Assembly: GCA_036704825.1 (NCBI GenBank)
Contig: JAUBSN010000038.1
Coordinates: forward strand, 1-64,000
Reading direction: 5' to 3'
Length of the DNA stretch: 64,000 bases
Origin: Microcoleus sp036704825
Lineage (GTDB): Bacteria; Cyanobacteriota; Cyanobacteriia; Cyanobacteriales; Microcoleaceae
A model generated the notes under the pieces. It saw only the letters and a program-made list of their open reading frames with translations. It was not told the origin of the DNA and ran no database searches. Of the stretch, positions 25,486 to 32,493 are shown one piece after another. Numbering within the stretch: position 1 is the stretch's first letter; every line of letters begins with the position of its first letter. A program made the translations under genes and the position numbers.

Positions 25486-26820
25486 TTAAGTTGCTAACAA
25501 GTCGTCTAGTTCCCGGTAATCGGGCAAAGTTGTATCAATTTTAATGCCCTGCCGCAAAACTGTGCGATCGCCCTGAGCTCTAGATAACAATTCGCTGAAA
25601 TTCCGCGCCTTAAACAAAATCAAATCAGCAGGTAAACCAACTGCAATTCGTCCTAAATTCGGCAATCCCATTAAATCGGCTGGAGTCTTTGTAACTGCAC
25701 AGGGCCAGTCTCCATAAGGCCTATCTAAATGAGCGATTCGGACTGCCATATTAAAAACTTCCAAAACATCGTGGTCGCCAAATCCGTAAAACGGATCGCG
25801 GCAATTGTCGCTAGCAACTGCAACGGGAATTCCTGCTGCTTTGAGTTCGTGCAGCAGTGTCACTCCCCGCCAGCGCGGTGTATGCCCAGATTCTCGGTCT
25901 TGCAGGTAAAGGTTGCACATCGGCAAGCTGACAATGCCAATATTTGCTTCCTTGACTAATTCCAGAGTTTCTGTTACTAAATCTGACGGTTGTCGGGCTA
26001 AACTACAGCAGTGTCCGCAGATTATTTGACCCCCAAATTCATGGCGAATGGCGGTTTTTGCGACTTCCCGCAATGTTACTGAATCAGGATCGTCGTTTTC
26101 GTCGGTGTGGAAGTCGAGGTTTAAATTGCGTTCTTTGGCTAAGGCAAAAACTCGATCGAGTTGTTTGTCTAAATCGGGATTCATGTAGGCGACACCGCCG
26201 AGAATGCCGCCGATTTGGGCAATGCGATCGGCTAGTTTTTCGCCTGCGGGTGTCAGATAATAGTCGAGGGAAACCAAGGAAACTGCTTGCAAGATCAGCC
26301 GATCGCCCCATTCGGCTTGCAGCGCTTCAACTACTCCCAAACTAACGGTTCCCTGTTCCCCTGCGCTGTCAATGTGAGTTCGGATAGCCTTGGTTCCGTG
26401 GGCGTAGCTGCATTTGAGGCCGAACTCCATCCGCCGGTAAACATCCTCTGCATTCCAGTTTTGTTCGGCATCAGCGCCTACCGCTTCGATCGCGCTGGCA
26501 AAAGTTCCATCGGGATTGGGCGATCGTTCCCAAATGTGGCCTTTGTCTAAATGGGTGTGCATATCCACAAAACAAGGCCAAACTAAGCCGCCCTGTAAAT
26601 CTACAACTGGGATATCTCCAGAGGAGGATACAGGTTTTGTATCTGCTGGAGTAATTCGGGCGATCGCCCCTGCTGCAATTTCCACATCCACCAAACAAAA
26701 ATTGTTCTCAGTCCCCGTTATTGCGACAGTAGAAGCTGACGGCGCGATCGATTTCATCTTTAGAATAGACGCGGGTATGCGACTATTTTTTAGCAAATAA
26801 TTAGATGTAGTTGGCAACAT
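25486..26820 (-). CDS. codA: Cytosine deaminase-like amidohydrolase
   Basis: A 444-aa TIM-barrel amidohydrolase. The metal and catalytic set of the cytosine deaminase group is present: HTHLDKGH near residue 88, LDFHTDENDD with the substrate-binding Glu/Asp region, ICGHCCSLA, and VASDNCRDPFYGFGDHDVLE with the metal-binding aspartate. It should release ammonia from cytosine (giving uracil) or a related ring. The N-terminus NYLLKNSRIPASIL suits the family, so the start at 26820 is kept, although no clear ribosome site is visible. It is divergent from the Urc genes, which would consume uracil. Relatives deaminate other rings, so the substrate is not certain. Confidence 0.85.
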   Translation of the reverse strand: MLPTTSNYLLKNSRIPASILKMKSIAPSASTVAITGTENNFCLVDVEIAAGAIARITPADTKPVSSSGDIPVVDLQGGLVWPCFVDMHTHLDKGHIWERSPNPDGTFASAIEAVGADAEQNWNAEDVYRRMEFGLKCSYAHGTKAIRTHIDSAGEQGTVSLGVVEALQAEWGDRLILQAVSLVSLDYYLTPAGEKLADRIAQIGGILGGVAYMNPDLDKQLDRVFALAKERNLNLDFHTDENDDPDSVTLREVAKTAIRHEFGGQIICGHCCSLARQPSDLVTETLELVKEANIGIVSLPMCNLYLQDRESGHTPRWRGVTLLHELKAAGIPVAVASDNCRDPFYGFGDHDVLEVFNMAVRIAHLDRPYGDWPCAVTKTPADLMGLPNLGRIAVGLPADLILFKARNFSELLSRAQGDRTVLRQGIKIDTTLPDYRELDDLLAT

Positions 26821-27223
26821 TAATTTTGTGAGTTAGTATTTTATTGATAATTCCCGGCTACCAGTTGTAACTATAACAACCCTTGCAGGAATTGTGAACA
26901 TCTCTTTCCCCCTTTTTCTCTTTTTTCTAGATTCTCTACGCCCTCTGCGGTTAGTTAAACAAATATCATGCAGCAAAAAAATATAAATGCTAGAGAAACT
27001 TGGATTAAATAGATAGCTTTGCGGTTGCTACTCCCGCCCTAATCACTGAAGCACTTATGAAAAATTTTGAGATTTTCAGGACAGCGAGAAAATCATCTTC
27101 ACGAGTTTGGCTGTCCCGGATACTTCCAGAGCCTGAATCCTGTTGCTATCATAAATCACTGCTTCAAATTGCAATTTCACTTTCAACTAACAGCAGCATC
27201 CATAGCAAGAGCCAAAAACAACT
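26821..27223. other. Divergent promoter region of codA-like and urc1-like genes
   Basis: 403 bp, A/T-rich, without a convincing reading frame. It must hold the promoters of both divergent genes. I found no clean NtcA site (GTA-N8-TAC); the nearest is GTATTTTATTGATA near 26835, which misses the final TAC. Confidence 0.5.
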
Positions 27224-28471
27224 GTGTCAAAACCAAAGCATATAGTTTTAACTTCCCATCCCGACAGATCCGGCACAAAACCTCATCCCATCCACTGGGG
27301 AGAAATCGAGCCGCTGAAACGGGGGCCTGTGATTGGCAGCCTCACCAAATCGTCTCACCGGAATGCGATCGGCACTCATTCGGGTTCTTACTCTGTTTAT
27401 CGCGCGCTAGCAGTTGCTTCCGGGGCACTCCAAGCAGATCACCGCCCCGATTTGACCAACACCTCTCCGGCCGCACGCATCGGGCCGCATCCGAGTTGGG
27501 GCGATCGCAATTTGATTGTTTCTCTCGATCCCTTTGGGGGTTTGGTCAGCGAAGTTTATACTTCATTTCTCCAGCAGGGATACGATATTCGACCGACAAT
27601 TGCTGTCACTAAAGCTCACATTAATATGCCGGAATTGCAAGATGCCATCGCTAAGGGGCGAGTGCAAATTGATGGCAAAATAGTCAAAGCAGGCGGCAAT
27701 TTAGCAGTAACTAAAATTGCGATCGATCCGGTGTGGTATTTGCCGGGAATTGCTCGGCGAATTGGGGCCCAAGAAAGCGTTCTCCGCCGTGTCCTGTTCG
27801 AGCAAACAGGCGGAATGTTTTCAGACTTAGTGACGCGGCCGGACTTGCAGGTTTTCTTACCACCAATTGGGGGAACTACCGTTTATATTATTGGCGATGT
27901 CGCGAATATTTCTGACCCGGACAAGCAGTTGGCGGTACGGGTACACGATGAATGCAACGGTTCTGATGTCTTCAGTTCCGATATCTGCACTTGTCGCCCT
28001 TATTTGGTACACGGGATGGAAATTTGCATCCAAACGGCACAATCAGGGGGTTCTGGGGTAATAGTTTACTTCCGCAAGGAAGGAAGAGCTTTGGGGGAAG
28101 TGACTAAGTTTTTGGTGTACAATGCCAGAAAACGGCAGGAAGGCGGCGATCGGGCTGATGCCTATTTTACGCGCACTGAATGCGTTGCGGGAGTTCAAGA
28201 TATGCGGTTTCAAGAACTAATGCCAGACGTGCTGCACTGGTTGGGGATATCTCGCATTGATAGTTTAGTTTCTATGAGCGATATGAAATACAATGCGATT
28301 ATTAATTCTGGCATTCAGGTGGTCGATCGCATCCCTATTCCTGAAGATTGGATTCCCGCAGACGCACAAGTCGAAATCGTCGCTAAAAAAGCCGCCGGCT
28401 ACTACACGCCAGACCCTGTGCCAGATGCTACAATTCTTGCAGAAGCGATCGGACGCGATTTAGGAGATTGA
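27224..28471 (+). CDS. Urc1-type GTP cyclohydrolase II homologue (uracil catabolism)
   Basis: A 415-aa protein. The C-terminal half matches the GTP cyclohydrolase II fold: zinc cysteines C244, C255 and C257 in HDECNGSDVFSSDICTC have the same C-x10-C-x-C spacing as RibA, and YFRKEGRALGEVTKFLVYNA replaces the usual EGRGIGL block. The N-terminal 200 residues (HIVLTSHPDRSG, then GTHSGSYSVYRALAVASGAL) are absent from riboflavin enzymes and typical of Urc1. In the URC pathway, Urc1 opens the pyrimidine ring of a uridine nucleotide. Its partners Urc4 and uracil phosphoribosyltransferase are encoded downstream, which supports this role over riboflavin synthesis. Confidence 0.85.
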   Translation: MSKPKHIVLTSHPDRSGTKPHPIHWGEIEPLKRGPVIGSLTKSSHRNAIGTHSGSYSVYRALAVASGALQADHRPDLTNTSPAARIGPHPSWGDRNLIVSLDPFGGLVSEVYTSFLQQGYDIRPTIAVTKAHINMPELQDAIAKGRVQIDGKIVKAGGNLAVTKIAIDPVWYLPGIARRIGAQESVLRRVLFEQTGGMFSDLVTRPDLQVFLPPIGGTTVYIIGDVANISDPDKQLAVRVHDECNGSDVFSSDICTCRPYLVHGMEICIQTAQSGGSGVIVYFRKEGRALGEVTKFLVYNARKRQEGGDRADAYFTRTECVAGVQDMRFQELMPDVLHWLGISRIDSLVSMSDMKYNAIINSGIQVVDRIPIPEDWIPADAQVEIVAKKAAGYYTPDPVPDATILAEAIGRDLGD

Positions 28472-28560
28472 GAGGGCAAAGACGCGAGCCATCGCGCGCG
28501 AACAATCGCGTCTTTGCTAAATAAAATTTATTGCTGGTTTTTGATCGGTCAGGGTAGGTT

Positions 28561-29643
28561 ATGGCTAATTTGCGTTCTACTGTTATCGTAAAAACAGATA
28601 TTTGCGGATATACCGTCAGAGTCAAAAAATTATCTCAGTCGGACTTAAGTAGTTTGTTAAACGAGCATAAAAATTTTATTTCAGATATTAGTGCCAGAAA
28701 TGAAGGCAGCGTGATTAAAGGGGAAGGTGATTCATTTTGGCTGATTTTTCCCAGCGTCACAGCAGCGGCTGTAGCAGCCATAGAAATGCAGCAAGAATTG
28801 AGATCGCAACAATCTAGCAAAGCGAACGACGAACGATTGGCTATTCGCGTGTCAATTACATTAGGAGATGTCTTGCATCAAGATAAAGATATCTTTGGCG
28901 ATACGGTGAATTTAACAGCGCGCATAGAATCAGTAACTCCGCCGGATGAAATATATTTGTCCCAAGCAGCATGGCTGGCGCTCAACAAAGCAGAAGTGCA
29001 AACATCTTTTGTCAACGAGTTTTCTTTGAAAGGGATGAGCGAACCTGAAAAAGTATACAAAGTTGACCAAAGTTACAAAACGCGAATTATAAAAAATCAA
29101 GCAATAATTAAAGCAGATTTGAGAGGTTTTATTGCTTATCAAGAATCGAATTCGATCAAAGACGTTGAATATTTGCTCACTAACTTCGATACTTTTGAAA
29201 AAACAATTTGCGAAGAATACGGAGGTACAATTCGGAGTATTGTTGGGGATTCGCATTTGTTGACTTTCCCGGAATCTCATTCAGCCTTAGCGGCAATGGA
29301 AAGTCTGTGCGAGAATTGGAAACTTTTTATTCACGCCAATCAAATACCTTGCGGCTTGTCGGTGGGAGTTGCTAAGGGAAATTTATATATATTTAGGTCT
29401 TGCACTTACGGAAAAGATATTAACATAGCCGACAGGTTGGAAGATTTAAGTAAAATAGTAACTCCGGGTAGAGAACGAAATTCAGTCATAGTTTCCGATA
29501 AAATAAAACGCGAAGTCAGCGGCTCAAAGTGGGAATATAAGCTGATAAAAATCGATAAAAATGCAATTTTAGATAATCTTTTAGATTACAGTCAGTTTGA
29601 CTTTTTTCAAGAAAACGATGTTTACCGGTGTTTGGTAGTATGA
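28561..29643 (+). CDS. Tandem class III nucleotidyl cyclase (two domains)
   Basis: A 360-aa soluble protein with two class III cyclase domains. Domain 1 (about 8-165) keeps metal aspartates D13 and D57, base-contact K53 and D114, and transition-state N117 and R121 (FGDTVNLTARIES). Domain 2 (about 180-340) keeps D186, D230, N288 and R292, but its base-contact lysine is Ser (S226) and its aspartate is Lys (K285). Domain 2 is therefore inactive, partnered with domain 1, or different in nucleotide choice. No sensor or membrane domain is present. It lies 89 bp after urc1, and its stop overlaps the urc4 start (ATGA), so it is part of that operon. Usual products would be cAMP; the true product is untested. 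Confidence 0.88.
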   Translation: MANLRSTVIVKTDICGYTVRVKKLSQSDLSSLLNEHKNFISDISARNEGSVIKGEGDSFWLIFPSVTAAAVAAIEMQQELRSQQSSKANDERLAIRVSITLGDVLHQDKDIFGDTVNLTARIESVTPPDEIYLSQAAWLALNKAEVQTSFVNEFSLKGMSEPEKVYKVDQSYKTRIIKNQAIIKADLRGFIAYQESNSIKDVEYLLTNFDTFEKTICEEYGGTIRSIVGDSHLLTFPESHSALAAMESLCENWKLFIHANQIPCGLSVGVAKGNLYIFRSCTYGKDINIADRLEDLSKIVTPGRERNSVIVSDKIKREVSGSKWEYKLIKIDKNAILDNLLDYSQFDFFQENDVYRCLVV

Positions 29644-30887
29644 AGTTGGGCAATAGTGAACTTGAGACTGTAGAATATCTGAGAACGCCGGCTGCTATTC
29701 GCCAAAAGTGCGATCGGCTTTTTGAGTTAGCCCGCCTTGACAAACTCCGCTACTTTCGCGTCGATTTATCCCAACTCGACAAAGCAGCAAATTATGTAAT
29801 TGAGACAACGCGCCAACAGTATCCCGATTTTAACATTCCCTTTCACAGTCGCTGGCGGCATTTTGAAGCCGGCAACCTGCCGCGCCTCGCAGAATTGAAT
29901 GCAGCAATAGCCGAATTTGCTCTCATAGAGCAAGCTAAAATCAAATTTGATTTAGCAATTGTCAGCGTTTTGCTCGATGCTGGTGCTGGTGCAGATTGGC
30001 AGTATTGCGAATCCGAAACCGGGCAGGTTTACCGCCGTTCTGAAGGGTTAGCAATAGCCAGCTTGCGGATGTTTTGTCAAGGTGTTTTTTCCAGCAATCC
30101 CGATTTTCCTTGGCAAGCTGATTGTCGCGGACTTTCTCAGTTAAAACTAGAAACCTTAGCGGCAGGATTTCAGGTAAGTCCAGACAATCCGCTAGTTGGT
30201 TTAACAGGCAGATTAGAATTATTGCAGCGTTTGGGGAAGGCGATTTGCCAGCATCCATTATTATTTGGCAGCGAAAACCCGCGTCCCGGTAATTTGGCAA
30301 AATATTTGCTCGACAGCCGGGTTTCTGGAGTCAAAACTGTGAAGGCTTCTGAAGTGTTGAGCGCTGTTTTGACAGGTTTTGGGGAAATTTGGCCGGGAAG
30401 ATATGCAATTGGTGGTGTTAATTTAGGCGATGTTTGGCGGCATCAAGCATTAACAGGAGAAAATCTGGGAGATGAATTCGTGCCGCTTCACAAACTCTCG
30501 CAGTGGTTGACTTATTCGCTGTTGGAACCGCTGCAAGAACTTGGTTTAGAAGTCGCCGGATTGGATGACTTAACGGGATTGCCGGAGTACCGCAACGGCG
30601 GTTTGTGTTTGGATATCGGGCTGCTGCAGGCAAAAGATTCGGCTATTTTTGAACAGAGTTACTTGCCGGGAGAGGAAGTTATAGTAGAATGGCGATCGCT
30701 GACTGTGAATCTTTTAGATAAAATTGCCGCAGCTATTCGAGAAAAGCTGCATTTGAGTGCGACAGAATTGCCGCTGGTGAAGATTTTGCAAGGAGGAACT
30801 TGGGCGGCGGGGCGGAAAATTGCGGCAGAATTGAGGGCTGGTGGAGGGCCGCCAATTCAGATTGAAAGTGACGGTACTGTTTTTTAG
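29640..30887 (+). CDS. Urc4/DUF1688 protein (uracil catabolism)
   Basis: A 415-aa DUF1688 protein. It begins MKLGNSELETVEYLRTPAAI and shows the family landmarks PFHSRWRHFEAG, SVLLDAGAGADWQYCESETG, WPGRYAIGGVNLGDVWRH, and LTYSLLEPLQELGLEVAG, then DDLTGLPEYRNGGLCLDIG. DUF1688 is the Urc4 family, required with Urc1 to degrade uracil to 3-hydroxypropionate and urea in Lachancea kluyveri; its exact reaction is not settled. The ATG at 29640 overlaps the cyclase stop by four bases, so translation is coupled. A strong hairpin follows before upp. Confidence 0.9.
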   Translation: MKLGNSELETVEYLRTPAAIRQKCDRLFELARLDKLRYFRVDLSQLDKAANYVIETTRQQYPDFNIPFHSRWRHFEAGNLPRLAELNAAIAEFALIEQAKIKFDLAIVSVLLDAGAGADWQYCESETGQVYRRSEGLAIASLRMFCQGVFSSNPDFPWQADCRGLSQLKLETLAAGFQVSPDNPLVGLTGRLELLQRLGKAICQHPLLFGSENPRPGNLAKYLLDSRVSGVKTVKASEVLSAVLTGFGEIWPGRYAIGGVNLGDVWRHQALTGENLGDEFVPLHKLSQWLTYSLLEPLQELGLEVAGLDDLTGLPEYRNGGLCLDIGLLQAKDSAIFEQSYLPGEEVIVEWRSLTVNLLDKIAAAIREKLHLSATELPLVKILQGGTWAAGRKIAAELRAGGGPPIQIESDGTVF

Positions 30888-30956
30888 AGGGAAGAAGAAA
30901 GAAGGAAGAGGGAAGAGGGAAGAAGGAAGAGGGAAAATTATTCCCTCTTCCTTCTT
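30888..30956 (+). terminator. GA-rich tract with perfect 16-bp hairpin between urc4 and upp
   Basis: GAAGGAAGAGGGAAGAGGG-type units lead into AAGAAGGAAGAGGGAA (30920-30935), loop AATTA, and TTCCCTCTTCCTTCTT (30941-30956). No U-run follows, so it may act as a processing site, partial terminator or mRNA stabiliser. It begins right after the urc4 stop codon and belongs to the purine-rich repeat family of this window. Confidence 0.6.
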
Positions 30957-31072
30957 AAAACTTAAAATTCAAAATTCCAACCTGAAAACTATTTCTCACA
31001 CTACACTCTCCACAAGCTGCTTAGCGGCAAGTGCGATATTTGACGCGATCTGCAAATTAATTGTTCAAAAAA

Positions 31073-31723
31073 ATGAGTGCTAAAAAAATGAGTGCTAAAG
31101 TTACTGTCATCGACCATCCTTTAATACAGCACAAGTTAACTCTCATGCGGCAAACTCAAACGAGCACGGCGAAATTTCGCCAACTGCTGAAAGAGATTGG
31201 AATGCTGCTAGCTTATGAAGTGACGCGAGATTTGCCGCTAAAATACGAACTAATAGAAACGCCGATCGCCAACATGAATGCACCGGTGCTGGCTGCGGAA
31301 AAGAAAATTGTGATTATTTCGATTATGCGCGCCGGCCAGGGACTTTTAGATAGTATTTTAGAACTGATTCCGTCTGCGAGGGTAGGACATATTGGTTTGT
31401 ACCGCGATCCGACAACTCGGATGGCGATCGAATATTATTTCAAAGTTCCGCAAGATATCGAACAGCGAGATGTTTTAATTGTCGATCCGATGTTGGCTAC
31501 TGGTAATTCAGCAGTCGCGGCAGTGGATAGGCTGAAAGAAGTTAATCCGAAGTCTATTAAATTTTTGTGTTTGCTGGCTGCACCGGAGGGACTTAAGTAT
31601 TTTCACGAACAACACTCTGACGTGCAGATTTATACGGCTGCTGTTGACGAGTGTTTGGACGATCGCGGCTATATTGTACCCGGATTGGGAGATGCGGGCG
31701 ATCGGCTTTACGGCACTATGTAA
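31073..31723 (+). CDS. upp: Uracil phosphoribosyltransferase
   Basis: A 216-aa enzyme that makes UMP from uracil and PRPP. The PRPP loop is VLIVDPMLATGNSAVAAVDR; the N-terminal HPLIQHKLTLMRQTQTSTAK and the C-terminal uracil-binding YIVPGLGDAGDRLYGTM are canonical. In the URC pathway this activity (Urc6) commits uracil to ring opening, consistent with its position after urc1 and urc4. The start is ambiguous: a 15-bp duplication gives two consecutive AAAAAAATGAGTGCT units, with ATGs at 31073 and 31088. It may have its own promoter because a hairpin and about 185 bp precede it. Confidence 0.95.
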   Translation: MSAKKMSAKVTVIDHPLIQHKLTLMRQTQTSTAKFRQLLKEIGMLLAYEVTRDLPLKYELIETPIANMNAPVLAAEKKIVIISIMRAGQGLLDSILELIPSARVGHIGLYRDPTTRMAIEYYFKVPQDIEQRDVLIVDPMLATGNSAVAAVDRLKEVNPKSIKFLCLLAAPEGLKYFHEQHSDVQIYTAAVDECLDDRGYIVPGLGDAGDRLYGTM

Positions 31724-32042
31724 ATTCAATAAAATTATTATCTGCGGTATATGGCAATACATTCATTTAAAAATAAGTTTACTAACATAAGTATTGGTTT
31801 GATAGTGCCATACAATGTAAATTGTAAAATTTTAATGTCAGGAAAAGCCTATATATAACAAGGGTTGTAGGGTTTTATTACATTAAATTCGTAAATTGCA
31901 TAATCGAGATGTATTTACTGCATATTGTCTATTAAATCTCTGCCTTTAGTGTAATTAATTGCAAGAATGAGTTATTAAAATAGATGTATGATGCTAACCG
32001 TTTGCGATCGACTACTAACTTTTTTTGACGAGGGAAAAAACA
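31724..32042. other. Intergenic region, no gene seen
   Basis: 319 bp of A/T-rich DNA before a small gene. It must hold that gene's promoter; no hairpin or motif stands out. Confidence 0.5.
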
Positions 32043-32189
32043 ATGGAGACTACAGCACAGAAGGAAGCCCCAACTCAGCCTGTTGAGGAAGTGAAAATTC
32101 AAAATATCAACAGTTTGGAGTTTGAGCTTTGGGCTAAAGCAGTGAAACGCCAGATGATTGCAGCACTCTCTAAAAAGGGCGCGCTTTGA
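32043..32189 (+). CDS. Small conserved-looking protein, 48 aa
   Basis: ATG at 32043 is preceded by a good ribosome site (GAGGG, 9 bp upstream). The product is METTAQKEAPTQPVEEVKIQ, then NINSLEFELWAKAVKRQMIA and ALSKKGAL: a short acidic disordered start and an amphipathic helix with W, R and K residues. Codon use and the ribosome site look real. The gene is isolated and followed by repeat DNA. I do not recognise it with certainty, and no function is proposed. Confidence 0.6.
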   Translation: METTAQKEAPTQPVEEVKIQNINSLEFELWAKAVKRQMIAALSKKGAL

Positions 32190-32370
32190 AAACTCTGGGT
32201 TTTTCGCGTGCAACTTGTGTTAATTAAATTAACAAAATTTTTGTCTGCATTGTTGTTCAAGAGCGATAAGTGGGAAGGGGAAGAGTTTTGAGATTGCGCC
32301 TCTCGATGAGTTGCCTGAGAGGTAAAAGAAAGCATCTTCCTTTTTCCTAGTTTTGGACGTACAGGTGGAA

Positions 32371-32440
32371 GGAAGCCGGGTTTTTTTACGAAAATACTTC
32401 TGTTGCAATCGGCAGAAATGGTAAAAAACCCCGGTTTCTT
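32371..32440. repeat. AAACCGGGTTTTT hairpin element
   Basis: GGAAGCCGGGTTTTTTT (32371-32387) faces TAAAAAACCCCGGTTTCTT (32422-32440), a copy of the dispersed hairpin family. The remaining 32190-32493 shows no other gene. Confidence 0.7.
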
Positions 32441-32493
32441 TATGTCAAGAATGCCTCCGGGACTGTTCTATCTGCCGAATGCTTTGGGCCAGA

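Noticed and set aside
26821..27223. NtcA-binding site for the Urc and codA promoters.
   Set aside because: No GTA-N8-TAC with proper spacing to a -10 box was found.
27057..27612. Open frames overlapping the start of the Urc1-type gene.
   Set aside because: They lack a family signal and run through the better supported frame starting at 27224.
28561..30887. Pycsar-like anti-phage system (pyrimidine cyclase plus effector).
   Set aside because: The cyclase is next to metabolic Urc genes and no transmembrane or toxic effector gene is linked; domain 1 base-contact residues look adenine-type.
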